Below are positions 26,517 to 35,082 of a stretch of DNA of 64,000 nt, piece after piece. A program made the position numbers and the translations under genes. This stretch comes from Hyphomonadaceae bacterium. Lineage in GTDB: Bacteria > Pseudomonadota > Alphaproteobacteria > Caulobacterales > Aquidulcibacteraceae. The notes under the pieces are model-generated. The model did no database searches. It worked only from the letters and a program-made list of their open reading frames with translations, and had not been told where the DNA came from. The number at the start of each line of letters is the position of its first letter. The first letter of the stretch is position 1. The DNA lies in NCBI GenBank assembly GCA_016791385.1, contig JAEUMR010000012.1, positions 39,267 through 103,266 on the forward strand, given 5' to 3'.

Positions 26517-27506
26517 ATGCTTGATTTCAAAGACCGCGTTGTGCTCATCACGGGCGCTGGGCGTGGCATAGGCCGCCAGCACGCGCTCTTCCTCGCCAGC
26601 CGCGGCGCAGCTGTTGTCGTCAACGACTTTGGCGCCGATTTGCGCGGCGAAACTGGAGGCGACGCGACTTTCGCAGAGGCGGTTGCAGAGGAAATTAACG
26701 CCGCAGGCGGGGCTGCGATGGCGGCGTGTTGCGACATCGGCGAAGCCGAAGCGGTTGATTGCATGATTGCCGATGTGGTGAGCCGCTTCGGCCAGCTGGA
26801 CGTGTTGATCCACAACGCCAGTGTGTTCTCCAAGCCGACTGCATTCGCAGAGGCGCGATCGCAGAATTTCGACCGCATCATGCGGGTTAATGTCACCGGC
26901 GGCTGGAATGTGGCGACGGCGGCATGGCCGCATTTCCTGAAGCAACAATACGGCCGCATCATCATGACAGGATCGGGCGCCGGATATTTCGGCCGGCGTG
27001 GCGATCACGCCTACAGCATGGCCAAGGCCGCGCTCATGCCGCTGACGAAGGCGCTAGCGGCGGAAGGCATGAGCGCTGGCGTGAAATCGAACATGGTCGG
27101 GCCTATCGCTTGGACCGACAACGCACAGACGCAGGGCATTCCCAAGATCATGGAAACGGTCGCCCCGCCGATCCGCGTGACCAACCTCGTCGCGGTGCTG
27201 GCGCACGAAGACTGCCCAGTCACCGGCGAGATGTTTCATTGCGGCGGCGGCTTCGTCTCACGCGTGTTTGTCGGGGAAACGAATGGCGTCGCGTTCGCTG
27301 GCGAAGACATGACCCCTGAAGCGTTGCTTGAGCGCATGGGCGAGGTCATGAGCACGGACAGGTTTCAGATCCCTGCTATTTCGGATCACTCGGGCGCCCA
27401 CCTGTCTGCGGCTATTGCTGCGGTGAATCCAGCGTTCGCCGCGGCTTTGGTGGAGGCCAAGCGGACGCGAGGGCAAAGCGACGAGGGAAGGGGACTGACG
27501 GACTGA
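26517..27506 (+). CDS. SDR dehydrogenase of the peroxisomal-MFE-2 type
   Basis: The 329-residue SDR has TGAGRGIG at 12-19, the long GADLRGETGGD insert after the second strand seen in 3-hydroxyacyl-CoA dehydrogenase domains of MFE-2/HSD17B4 proteins, Ser153 in IMTGSGAGYFG and Tyr166-x3-Lys170 in YSMAK. About 80 extra residues follow the SDR core. The likely substrate is an acyl-CoA or steroid-like hydroxyl group. It lies 13 bases after the TetR gene with an AGGGA ribosome-binding site, so it is in the TetR operon. Confidence 0.9.
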   Translation: MLDFKDRVVLITGAGRGIGRQHALFLASRGAAVVVNDFGADLRGETGGDATFAEAVAEEINAAGGAAMAACCDIGEAEAVDCMIADVVSRFGQLDVLIHNASVFSKPTAFAEARSQNFDRIMRVNVTGGWNVATAAWPHFLKQQYGRIIMTGSGAGYFGRRGDHAYSMAKAALMPLTKALAAEGMSAGVKSNMVGPIAWTDNAQTQGIPKIMETVAPPIRVTNLVAVLAHEDCPVTGEMFHCGGGFVSRVFVGETNGVAFAGEDMTPEALLERMGEVMSTDRFQIPAISDHSGAHLSAAIAAVNPAFAAALVEAKRTRGQSDEGRGLTD

Positions 27507-27559
27507 CTTCGGCGAAGACGTGCCGGTCGGGAAGACTGGTTCTGCGTCCGCTTTGCGGC

Positions 27560-28756
27560 TCAATCGCGCCGATGACCCTTGTTGATGCTGTGGACAGCGC
27601 CCATGAGCAGCGGCGCATAGACGATGAAGAAGCCGATGAACGCCGCGCCCCAGAGAGTAGCCGCCGCAGAAAGCCATGCTGGGTAGGCGGCCGGGAAGAA
27701 AGGGGAGGCGACGCGGAGCAGCGCGCCGAGATTGACGAGCAAATAGATCGCGCTGATCGAAGCGCTCGCCGTGAGCGGTCGGCCCGTGTGACCAAGGCTT
27801 GCGCGGGTCATCACCGCGAGCGTCATGACGCCGAAGGCGCCGGAGGTTAGCGCGTGGATGCCGGCGATGCTGGGTACGAGCGCAGGCGCGAGCGTCGAAA
27901 GTCCGAGCATGATCAACGCCGCCGCGAGCCAAGCGTAGCCAACATGCAGGATCAGCACGAGCGGCTCGGCCAAGGTTCTCCAGCCGCGCCAGCGCAGCAG
28001 CCGAATTGCGTTGAAGCCGCCAGCAAGCAACAGCGCTGCGCCGGCCAGCGTCGACGCGGGCGCGACCGCCCACGCCAGCACCGCAACCGCGGTGAGGATC
28101 AGCGTCACGAAATCGAAGCGGTTCGCCGGGGCGGGCGCCGGCGCCAGCTTACGCTTGGCCATCCAATTGCGCGTAAAGCTCGGCACGATGCGTCCGCCAA
28201 TCAACGTGACCAGCATGGAGACCACGGCGAGCGCGCCGCGCTCAGCAGCGCGTGCGAGTTCATGGTCTGCGAAATGGAACAGGAGATTGGCGACGCCCAG
28301 CGCGCTGATAAGTACGCAAACCGCGATATTGCGCGTGTTCTTTCCGGCGATGATCTCCCGGCCGACGATGGCGGCGAACACGAACAGGAAGCTGGAATCG
28401 ATCGCGGCGGCGATCGGGCCGAGAGGCGCCGCAAACAGCATCGCAATCCGGCCGCTGACCCAGAGGCCAAACAGCGCCGCAAGCGGCGCGCCGGTGACAG
28501 GAAGGCGCCCGGTCCAATTGGGTACAGCTGTCAGCAGAAATCCGGCGATCACGCCGCTCAGATAACCGAACAGCATCTCATGCACGTGCCAATCGCGCGT
28601 AATTGTCTGCGCCGGCAGAAGCCCGGCATAGGCAGCGGCCCACAGCGGCACGGCAAGCCCGGCCCACAGCGCGCTGAACAGAAAGAACGGACGGAAGCCC
28701 AGGCTGAACAGCGCTGGACCAGTGTAGCGGCGATGGCGCTCTGCGGTGGTGGTCAT
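27560..28756 (-). CDS. nnrS: NnrS family membrane protein (nitric-oxide tolerance)
   Basis: The 398-residue protein has about twelve membrane helices and the NnrS features FSLGFRPFFLFSALWAGLAV, DWHVHEMLFGYLSGVIAGFLLTAVPNWTGR and HALTSGAFGVMTLAVMTRASLGHTGR. These include the conserved His residues that relate it to heme-copper proteins. NnrS relieves nitrosative stress during nitrate and nitrite respiration. It is the last gene of the cofactor operon, nine bases after moeA, which links it to the nar genes. Confidence 0.94.
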   Translation of the reverse strand: MTTTAERHRRYTGPALFSLGFRPFFLFSALWAGLAVPLWAAAYAGLLPAQTITRDWHVHEMLFGYLSGVIAGFLLTAVPNWTGRLPVTGAPLAALFGLWVSGRIAMLFAAPLGPIAAAIDSSFLFVFAAIVGREIIAGKNTRNIAVCVLISALGVANLLFHFADHELARAAERGALAVVSMLVTLIGGRIVPSFTRNWMAKRKLAPAPAPANRFDFVTLILTAVAVLAWAVAPASTLAGAALLLAGGFNAIRLLRWRGWRTLAEPLVLILHVGYAWLAAALIMLGLSTLAPALVPSIAGIHALTSGAFGVMTLAVMTRASLGHTGRPLTASASISAIYLLVNLGALLRVASPFFPAAYPAWLSAAATLWGAAFIGFFIVYAPLLMGAVHSINKGHRRD

Positions 28757-28765
28757 GAGTTGGAG

Positions 28766-29953
28766 CTAGAGATCGAGAACATCGACGAGTTCGCCGTCAT
28801 GGGCCGCTGGTGCATGCGGCGCCCGGACGAGCAAAGCGTTGGACGAGGCGAAGATCGAGACTGAGGACGAATCCTGATTGGCGAAACTCTCGACCCGGAC
28901 CTGCCCGAGTGCATCGGTTGCGGTCAGCGCTCGCAAGTACGTCTCCCTGTCGCCGTTTGGTTTGAGCATTCCGCGCAGGCGCGCCTTGCGCGGTACGCTT
29001 GCCGGCGCGGCATCTGCGCCAAGGAGCTGCCTGAGAAGCGGCAGCAGAAACAAACGCGCACAGACCAGCGCGGAGGCGGGGTTGCCGGGCAGACCCAGCA
29101 CCAGCTTGCCCGCACAGCGTGCGAACCAGGTGGGCTTGCCGGGGCGCAGCGCCACTTTCGCGAACAACAACTCAGCCCCGAGCGCGGTCAGCGCTGGACG
29201 GGCGTGATCGTGATCGCCAACCGAGGCGCCGCCGATCAACACGAGAAGGTCGCTGTCACGCAGCGATGCCGCCACGCTCTTGGCGATCGCCACGCGGTCA
29301 TCGCTAAGCGGCGCCGTGCGCTGGGGCGCTGCGCCCCACGCTTGGCACAGCGCGCTTACGCCGTAGCTGACCGAATCGAAAATCTGGTGCGGACCGGGAT
29401 CCGCGCCGGGCGGCACGATCTCGTCCCCGCCGGAAAGCACCGCAACGCGCGGCTTGACCGATACGGGCAGCAAGGCGCGGCCCGCCGCGGCCGCCAAGGT
29501 GATGGCGCCGGCGTGGAGGGCTTGTCCGGACGGCAGAAGTTCTGCGCCCTCGCTGAAATCGGCGCCCGCGCGGCGGACGTGTTTCCCAGGCTCAAGGGGC
29601 GGGACCTGAACCCTGTCGCCGTCGCGTCGCGCCTCTTCTTGAATCACAACAGCATCCGCACCGGTTGGCATCGGCGCCCCGGTGAAGATTCGGGCGCATG
29701 CGCCTGGTCGCAGGGGCTTGCCCAAGGCGCGGCCGGCGCCTGCTTCGCCGATCAGATGAAGCGTGCCGGGGGTGTCGGCGCTGCGCACGGCGAAGCCGTC
29801 CATCGCGGAGGCGGCGAACGGGGGCTGCGCGCGCTCGGCGATAATTGGCGCGCGCAGCGTGCGGCCGAGCGCGTGTTCGAGCGCGATCTGTTCGATAGGC
29901 ATAGGCTGCGCATTGGCGAGGATGATCGCGCGCGCTTCGGCGACGCTGATCAT
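28766..29953 (-). CDS. moeA: molybdopterin molybdenumtransferase
   Basis: MoeA inserts molybdate into adenylylated molybdopterin. The 395-residue protein starts at the ATG at 29953 (MISVAEARAIILANAQPMP), which overlaps the moaC stop as ATGA. Features are LGRTLRAPIIAERAQPPFAASAMDGFAV, IFTGAPMPTGADAVVIQEEA, VLSGGDEIVPPG, LIGGASVGDHD and KPTWFARCAGKLVLGLPGNPASALV. All are standard MoeA. Confidence 0.97.
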   Translation of the reverse strand: MISVAEARAIILANAQPMPIEQIALEHALGRTLRAPIIAERAQPPFAASAMDGFAVRSADTPGTLHLIGEAGAGRALGKPLRPGACARIFTGAPMPTGADAVVIQEEARRDGDRVQVPPLEPGKHVRRAGADFSEGAELLPSGQALHAGAITLAAAAGRALLPVSVKPRVAVLSGGDEIVPPGADPGPHQIFDSVSYGVSALCQAWGAAPQRTAPLSDDRVAIAKSVAASLRDSDLLVLIGGASVGDHDHARPALTALGAELLFAKVALRPGKPTWFARCAGKLVLGLPGNPASALVCARLFLLPLLRQLLGADAAPASVPRKARLRGMLKPNGDRETYLRALTATDALGQVRVESFANQDSSSVSIFASSNALLVRAPHAPAAHDGELVDVLDL

Positions 29954-30435
29954 GGTTCGCCCCGCGCATAATCGCCGTGCACGCCCCCGCTCTTGGAAAC
30001 GAGGCAGATGTCTTCGATCACTAGGCCGCGATCGATCGCTTTCAGCATGTCGTAGATGGCTAGGCATGCAACCGACACCGCGGTGAGCGCTTCCATCTCC
30101 ACCCCGGTCTGGCCTGTTGTCTTGGCGCGCGCAGTGACGACGAACGAGCAGCGCGCCTCGTCGGGGGTGACCTCCACTTGGATGCTGGAGAGCGGCAAGG
30201 GATGGCAAAGCGGAATCAGTTCCGAGGTGCGTTTGCCGCCCATTACGCCAGCAATTTCAGCGATGGCGCGAATATCGCCCTTCGCCGTTTCGCCGCCGCG
30301 CGCCTTGTCGAACGTTTCCGGCGCCATACGCACACGCCCGCGCGCGCAGGCTTCGCGCGTGCTCACAGGCTTGTCGCTGACATCGACCATGCGGGCGCGG
30401 CCCTGCGCGTCGAGGTGTGTGAGCTTATTGCTCAT
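29950..30435 (-). CDS. moaC: cyclic pyranopterin monophosphate synthase
   Basis: MoaC converts the MoaA product to cyclic pyranopterin monophosphate. The 161-residue protein starts at 30435 (MSNKLTHLDAQGRARMVDVSDKPVSTREA). It keeps KGDIRAIAEIAGVMGGKRTSELIPLCHPLPL, the GVEMEALTAVSVACLAIYDMLKA helix, and DICLVSKSGG with the catalytic Lys. One base separates its start from the moaB stop. Confidence 0.97.
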   Translation of the reverse strand: MSNKLTHLDAQGRARMVDVSDKPVSTREACARGRVRMAPETFDKARGGETAKGDIRAIAEIAGVMGGKRTSELIPLCHPLPLSSIQVEVTPDEARCSFVVTARAKTTGQTGVEMEALTAVSVACLAIYDMLKAIDRGLVIEDICLVSKSGGVHGDYARGEP

Positions 30436-30436
30436 C

Positions 30437-30985
30437 TCATCGCTCCGTGAGTCTGGGCATGATCTCCACCAGGTTGCAGGGGCGGTGGCGGCTATCGAGT
30501 TGCCAGCGGATGATGTTGTCCCAGCCGTCTTTGCAGGCGCCGTTCGATCCAGGAAGCGCGAAGATGAACTTGCCGCGGGCGATCCCTGCGCATGCACGCG
30601 ACTGCAACGTCGACAAGCCAACGCTCTGATAGCTCAGCATGTGCCAGACGACGGAGAATCCCTCGACTTCCTTTTCGAACAGCGGCCGCAAGGCTTCTGG
30701 CGTGACATCGCGTCCGGTAAGCCCGGTGCCGCCGGTGCAGAGGATTACGTCGATGCCGGCGTCTCCGATCCAATCTCGAACTTGCGCCTGGATGGCGCCG
30801 ATGTCGTCGCGAACAATCGCGCGCGCGGCGACGGTGTGACCATCGCGCGCCGCGCGGCCGGCCAAGAGCGGGCCGGATGTGTCGCTGTCGTCGTCCCGGG
30901 TGTCGGATACGGTCAAGATCGCGATGTTTACGGGCTTGAACGGCAGCGATTCATCGATGCGGCAGCTCTGATCTGTTTGGTTCAT
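30437..30985 (-). CDS. moaB: molybdopterin adenylyltransferase-type protein MoaB
   Basis: The 182-residue MoaB/Mog protein has NIAILTVSDTRDDDSDTSG, LCTGGTGLTGRDVTPEALRPLF and FALPGSNGACKDGWDNII. It adenylylates molybdopterin before MoeA; where no mog gene exists, MoaB is thought to serve. Its start overlaps the moaE stop (ATGA 30982-30985). Confidence 0.95.
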   Translation of the reverse strand: MNQTDQSCRIDESLPFKPVNIAILTVSDTRDDDSDTSGPLLAGRAARDGHTVAARAIVRDDIGAIQAQVRDWIGDAGIDVILCTGGTGLTGRDVTPEALRPLFEKEVEGFSVVWHMLSYQSVGLSTLQSRACAGIARGKFIFALPGSNGACKDGWDNIIRWQLDSRHRPCNLVEIMPRLTER

Positions 30986-31437
30986 CGCGCATGCTCCTGC
31001 CGGCGGGCGTAATCGTCGGCTGTAGGTTCGATCCAGCGCGCGCCGGAGGGGCCGAGTTCGCGCTTCCAGAACGGGGCGTCTGTCTTCAGATAGTCCATCA
31101 TTTCGGCGACAGCTGCGAACGACGGCGCTCGATGAGCGCTCAGCGCTGCGACAAGCACGATCGCCTCACCAGCGGCGACGGCGCCGACGCGGTGCAGCAC
31201 GTGCAGATCTATAAGCTGATGCCGTTCGATGACGTGGGCCGCGATTCGTTCGATCTCTTTTTCGGTGAAGCCCGGATAGTGATCGAGCACCAGAGCTTCC
31301 ACGGCGCCAGAGGCGGAGGTCGCGCGGCAATAGCCGACGAAGCTGGCAAGCGCGCCGCAATCGCCAGTCTTGCCCTGCGCGAGCAAGGCCATTTCTCGTT
31401 CGGGCGAGAAAGGAGCGGGGCAGAGAAGGACGGTCAT
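30982..31437 (-). CDS. moaE: molybdopterin synthase catalytic subunit
   Basis: MoaE receives sulfur from MoaD thiocarboxylate to make molybdopterin. The 151-residue protein starts at 31437 (MTVLLCPAPFSPEREMALL). It has the hallmark GALASFVGYCRATSASGAVEALVLDHYPGF, HRVGAVAAGEAIVLVAALSAHR and the active-site LKTDAPFWKRE. It overlaps the stop of the TSUP gene by one base. Confidence 0.96.
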   Translation of the reverse strand: MTVLLCPAPFSPEREMALLAQGKTGDCGALASFVGYCRATSASGAVEALVLDHYPGFTEKEIERIAAHVIERHQLIDLHVLHRVGAVAAGEAIVLVAALSAHRAPSFAAVAEMMDYLKTDAPFWKRELGPSGARWIEPTADDYARRQEHAR

Positions 31438-32171
31438 CAGCTCACCAGCGCCGCTGCTGCAACACCGAGCACGATTCCGAGTACGCGCAGCACGCCTTGC
31501 TTGCTTAAACCTCTGAGGCTGAAGCTTGTGCCAAGCCAGGCGCCCAGCACCGCGGCGGCGATAAACCACGGAAGGAACCAGGGTAGCGACGAGAGCGATG
31601 ATGCGCGCCCGGCAAGGCCCGCGAGCGAATTCACGACGATAAAGCACGCGGCGATTCCCGTGGCGCGTTGCGGATCGGCCCAACCGGCGAATACGAGCAG
31701 CGGCGAGAGGTACACGCCTCCGCCGATGCCGGTCAGTCCGGCAAGCGCGCCAAGTCCCGCGCCGGCGCTGAGCGCGACTGCCTTTGGCGGCGCTTTGCCG
31801 GGTTTGATCGCATCAATCTGCGGCCAGAACAGATAGCGCAGTGCGGCTGCGGCCAGCGCAGCGGCAAGCAGAGGACGATAGACCGCTTCGGGGACGTCGA
31901 CGCGTCCGGCCAGGAACGCTGCCGGTATGGCGGTCAGCGCGAATGGCCAGAACACCTGCCAGTCAAACCGGCCCGCGCGCAGGTAACGCACCGCGCCGAT
32001 GCCGGCGACGACGATGTTGAGCACGAGCGCAGCAGGGCGGATCGCCTCCGGCGCTAGGCCCGCAAGCGCCATCAAGGCGATGTAGGCGGAGGCGCCGCCA
32101 TGACCGACCGAAGCATAGAGCGCGGCGGCCGCCGCAATCGCAAGGCAGAGCAAGACCACAAGCTCAGTCAT
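31437..32171 (-). CDS. TSUP (TauE/SafE) family permease
   Basis: The 244-residue protein has seven or eight membrane helices and TSUP signatures: GHGGASAYIALMALAGLAPEAIRPAALVLNI and GLTGIGGGVYLSPLLVFAGWADPQRATGIAACFIVVNSLAGLAG. TSUP proteins move sulfite, thiosulfate, sulfoacetate or related anions. It sits tightly inside the cofactor operon, one base after moaD and overlapping moaE. A role with sulfur for molybdopterin, or with an oxyanion, is possible but not shown. Confidence 0.9.
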   Translation of the reverse strand: MTELVVLLCLAIAAAAALYASVGHGGASAYIALMALAGLAPEAIRPAALVLNIVVAGIGAVRYLRAGRFDWQVFWPFALTAIPAAFLAGRVDVPEAVYRPLLAAALAAAALRYLFWPQIDAIKPGKAPPKAVALSAGAGLGALAGLTGIGGGVYLSPLLVFAGWADPQRATGIAACFIVVNSLAGLAGRASSLSSLPWFLPWFIAAAVLGAWLGTSFSLRGLSKQGVLRVLGIVLGVAAAALVS

Positions 32172-32172
32172 C

Positions 32173-32427
32173 TCAGCCTCCGCTCAAGGGAGACATGAAG
32201 GCGATTTCCTGTGCGCCCGCCGCGCAGGCTTGCTCGCTGGCGCAGAAGGTCTGGTCGACCGCAACCCGCACACCGGGAGCGGCAAGCGCTTGGCCTAAGT
32301 TAGGATCGCGCGCGCCCAGCCATTGGCGCACCTCTGCGACGGTGCGCAGCGATTGCGGCAGACAACACGAGAGTTCGGCAAGGCCCGCTGCGTCGCGAAG
32401 CCGTCCGAAGAAGAGAATTTTCGTCAT
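32173..32427 (-). CDS. moaD: molybdopterin synthase sulfur-carrier subunit
   Basis: This 84-residue beta-grasp protein ends in the obligatory Gly-Gly (SPLSGG), which is activated by adenylation and thiocarboxylation. It opens [19 protein letters not shown] and keeps the VAVDQTF and [11 protein letters not shown] strands. Its ATG overlaps the moaA stop (ATGA 32424-32427). No moeB activating enzyme gene is in the window. Confidence 0.95.
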   Translation of the reverse strand: MTKILFFGRLRDAAGLAELSCCLPQSLRTVAEVRQWLGARDPNLGQALAAPGVRVAVDQTFCASEQACAAGAQEIAFMSPLSGG

Positions 32428-33416
32428 CCGCCTGTCACCGACATGTGGCGCGCTGTTGCCGGATGCGACAGCCGCTCGATCAGGAAATCGTGGCCCTTGG
32501 GCCGTATCGCGATGGCGTCATCAATCGCGCCGTGAAGGGCCATGTCATTGTCGCCGCTGCGCAGCGGCTGACGCAGATCGACGGACTTCTCATGCCCCAA
32601 GCAGGGGTAGAGCTGGCCCGTGCAGGTAAGGCGCACACGTGAGCAGCTCTCGCAAAAATTGTGCGTGAGCGGCGTGATGAAGCCGAGGCGTCCTCCGGTT
32701 TCTTCCACGCGCACAAAGCGAGCCGGCCCACCGCTGCGGTCGGGCAGGTCGTGCAACGTCCAATAGCTCTGCATGTCCTCTCGGATGCGGGCGAGCGACA
32801 AGAACTGATCGGTCCGATCTTCATCGATCTCGCCAAGCGGCATCGTCTCGATAAGGGTGATGTCCATGCCTTGCGCATGCGCCCATTTAACGAGATCGGG
32901 GATTTCATGGGCGTTGTCGTGCTTGAGCGCCACCGTGTTGATCTTCACCTGGAGGCCGGCGCGCTTGGCCTCTGCAATGCCGTTCAGCACTTCGGTTAGC
33001 CGGTCTCTGCGAGCGATGCGTGCAAAAGTCTCGCGATCGAGGGAATCGACGGAGACGTTTACGCGCCGCACGCCCGCACGATAGAGCGGCGCCGCAAACT
33101 CGGCGAGCTGAACGCCGTTGGTTGTCACCGTGACTTCGTCCAGGCCATCCCCGATGTGACGGGCCACGCGCTGGACGAGATCCAGAAAGCCCTTGCGCAC
33201 CAGCGGCTCGCCGCCGGTGAAGCGGATGCGCTTCACGCCGCGCTCGACGAATGCGGCGCAGACCCGGTCAAGCTCCTCGAGCGACAGCAGCTCTTCACGC
33301 GGCAGAAAGCGCATGCGCGCGCGCATGCAATAGATGCAGCGCAAGTCGCAGCGATCCGTCACGGAGACGCGCAGGTAGGTGATGGCGCGGCCAAAAGGGT
33401 CGATAAGAGGGTTCAT
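32424..33416 (-). CDS. moaA: GTP 3',8-cyclase
   Basis: MoaA is the radical-SAM enzyme for the first step of molybdenum-cofactor synthesis. The 330-residue protein starts at 33416 ([23 protein letters not shown]). C23, C27 and C30 (CDLRCIYC) bind the SAM cluster, and [11 protein letters not shown] is the SAM loop. The second cluster is [22 protein letters not shown]. The C-terminus ends in SVTGG, whose Gly pair is needed for activity. It overlaps the mobA stop as ATGA. Confidence 0.97.
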   Translation of the reverse strand: MNPLIDPFGRAITYLRVSVTDRCDLRCIYCMRARMRFLPREELLSLEELDRVCAAFVERGVKRIRFTGGEPLVRKGFLDLVQRVARHIGDGLDEVTVTTNGVQLAEFAAPLYRAGVRRVNVSVDSLDRETFARIARRDRLTEVLNGIAEAKRAGLQVKINTVALKHDNAHEIPDLVKWAHAQGMDITLIETMPLGEIDEDRTDQFLSLARIREDMQSYWTLHDLPDRSGGPARFVRVEETGGRLGFITPLTHNFCESCSRVRLTCTGQLYPCLGHEKSVDLRQPLRSGDNDMALHGAIDDAIAIRPKGHDFLIERLSHPATARHMSVTGG

Positions 33417-34024
33417 GCGATCCGCTCCAGCGCGGCAAGCGCGTCCGTGGTGTTGGCGTTGGCAAAGGCTCGCGCATCGCTGAAATGCACCGGCGCGGCG
33501 CCGATGTCGGCCAGGAAGGTGCGCGCGGCGGGGTGGACGCCGGCAAGCAGGCGAGCGCGGAGGATAGGCGCGACGTCGCATCGCCAAAGCGCACAGAGCG
33601 GATGGGGCCCAGCGGTTGTCACAGCATAGGCCGCCCGTGCGCCGCCGATGCCCGCGGCCAAATGTTTGAACAGCGCATCAGGCAGCAGGGGAGCATCGCA
33701 AGGCACGCTGGCGACGAAAGCCAGGCCGTTGCGCTCGGCCCAAGCGAGCGCTGCAGCGATGCCGGTCAGCGGTCCTGACGGCATGCCGGGCTCATCATGC
33801 AGAACCGTTGCGCTCAAGCTCAGCGCGCGGCGCTCCGCAAACGAGCCAGGCTTGGCGCTCACGGCGAGGAGCGGCAGATCAGCAAGAACCCGGAGCGCTG
33901 CATCGAACATCGGCGCGCCACGGAATGTTGCGGCGGCCTTCTCGGCGCCGAACCTGCTCGACTGCCCACCCGCAAGCAGGACGCCAGCCACATTGCTCAG
34001 GTCGTGTGTTTGAGGGCGGCTCAT
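33413..34024 (-). CDS. mobA: molybdenum cofactor guanylyltransferase
   Basis: MobA attaches GMP to the cofactor, giving the bis-MGD form that NarG needs. The 203-residue protein starts at 34024 ([30 protein letters not shown]). The nucleotide loop has Phe and Glu in place of the more usual Met and Asp of SRMGx[20 protein letters not shown] and [14 protein letters not shown] are typical. It overlaps the regulator stop (ATGA 34021-34024). Confidence 0.93.
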   Translation of the reverse strand: MSRPQTHDLSNVAGVLLAGGQSSRFGAEKAAATFRGAPMFDAALRVLADLPLLAVSAKPGSFAERRALSLSATVLHDEPGMPSGPLTGIAAALAWAERNGLAFVASVPCDAPLLPDALFKHLAAGIGGARAAYAVTTAGPHPLCALWRCDVAPILRARLLAGVHPAARTFLADIGAAPVHFSDARAFANANTTDALAALERIA

Positions 34025-34791
34025 CTGCAACTCGTGCGGGTTTGCTCGCTTGCCCAGATTTCGGCGTCGGTATCTGCGCGTATCTCGGCGCATCGTGGAG
34101 CGTGCATGTCGATCAACGGGTCCGGTTTGGCGATCGCTTCGAGCGCAGAGACATCGCGGATTGTCACGACGGGGCCGCTGACGAGGATGCCTTGCGTCCC
34201 CAGCGCTGAGAATGAGCGCGATAGGCTCTCGGGCGTCATGCCAAGCAGCGAAGCGATGACGCGTTTGTCGTATGGCAGCCGCACGACTGCCCCGAATCCG
34301 CCCGCAGCGCGAAGCGTCAGCAGATAATTGGCGAGGCGAGCGCTATTGTTGCGCAGCTTTATGTTCTTGGTGCTGCGCACCATGCCGCGATAGCCCCCGG
34401 CAAGTTCCCGCGCCACAGCGCCAGCGAAGTGCGGGTCAAGGCGCATGGCGGTGCGGACCGCGTCGCCGGGGATCATGGCGATCAGAGAGCGTTCAAGCGT
34501 GCGCGCAGACATCAATGCGTCAGCATCGAGCACGATGGCGGCGAGGATGAACATCGAGACCGGCCGCGCGATCGAGAGCACGGTGTCCGAACCGTTCCAG
34601 GAGGCGTGGAGTTCGACCTGACCATCCAGCAGCACGTACAGGCAGTCGCTCGGGGCGCCCTCGATCAGCAGGGTTGTCTCAGCCGGAAAAGGCTGCAGCA
34701 GCGCTCCGGCGGTAGCAACGCGCAGCGTCTCCGCGGTGGCGTTCTCAAACAGCGGCAGCTGTCTCAGCGCCTCGATGTCGGTTTCCCGCAC
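34021..34791 (-). CDS. Crp/Fnr-family transcriptional regulator (NnrR/NarR/DNR-like)
   Basis: The GTG at 34791 has CAGGAG six bases upstream and is preferred over a TTG at 34809 that lacks a ribosome-binding site. The 256-residue protein has a cNMP-type beta-barrel (LPLFENATAETLRVATAGALLQPFPAETTLLIEGAPSDCLYVLLDGQVEL), a dimer helix and a helix-turn-helix (DKRVIASLLGMTPESLSRSFSAL). The recognition helix has E-x2-S-R, which in Fnr contacts TTGAT. It lacks Fnr's N-terminal cysteine cluster, so sensing differs. It probably controls both divergent operons. Confidence 0.9.
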   Translation of the reverse strand: MRETDIEALRQLPLFENATAETLRVATAGALLQPFPAETTLLIEGAPSDCLYVLLDGQVELHASWNGSDTVLSIARPVSMFILAAIVLDADALMSARTLERSLIAMIPGDAVRTAMRLDPHFAGAVARELAGGYRGMVRSTKNIKLRNNSARLANYLLTLRAAGGFGAVVRLPYDKRVIASLLGMTPESLSRSFSALGTQGILVSGPVVTIRDVSALEAIAKPDPLIDMHAPRCAEIRADTDAEIWASEQTRTSCR

Positions 34792-34845
34792 GCCGCACTC
34801 CTGCTCCAACGGCGCTAGTTGTGGCGCAGGCGGGTGGGTGCATGT

Positions 34846-34859
34846 TTGATGTGGATCAA
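34846..34859. promoter_or_regulatory. perfect Fnr/DNR box
   Basis: TTGATGTGGATCAA matches the palindromic consensus TTGAT-N4-ATCAA exactly. Its centre is about 61 bases upstream of the regulator's GTG. With Crp/Fnr class II spacing (-41.5), transcription of the regulator-mob-moa operon would start about 20 bases before that codon. Confidence 0.75.
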
Positions 34860-34894
34860 GTAGCAGCGACGCTTAACATGTGCTGGTTCTCCGC

Positions 34895-34908
34895 TTGATG
34901 AATGTCAA
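34895..34908. promoter_or_regulatory. Fnr/DNR-like box with one mismatch
   Basis: TTGATGAATGTCAA matches TTGAT-N4-ATCAA except for G in place of A at the start of the second half. It lies midway between the two operons and could serve as an auxiliary or weaker site. Confidence 0.5.
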
Positions 34909-34988
34909 ACGGCTCCGCGGACATTGATCAAATGGCCCTGCGGCGGCGGCGCACGCCCACTCGAAATTGTGCTCGCGCGTAATGGAGA

Positions 34989-35002
34989 TTGATCCGCATC
35001 AA
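34989..35002. promoter_or_regulatory. perfect Fnr/DNR box upstream of narK
   Basis: TTGATCCGCATCAA matches TTGAT-N4-ATCAA exactly, centred about 87 bases before the narK ATG. A class II promoter here would start near 35037 and leave a leader of about 45 bases. No strong -10 is visible, as is common for activated promoters. Confidence 0.75.
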
Positions 35003-35082
35003 CCCGGATGCGCCCGGTTTGAAGCTCTCTGCTTTGCGACGCGCAGGGCAGGCCACAGCGCGATTCGAGCGGGGCGTTTGAG

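Noticed and set aside
34924-34931. TTGATCAA as a fourth Fnr box
   Set aside because: Both half-sites abut with no four-base spacer, so it does not fit the dimer geometry.
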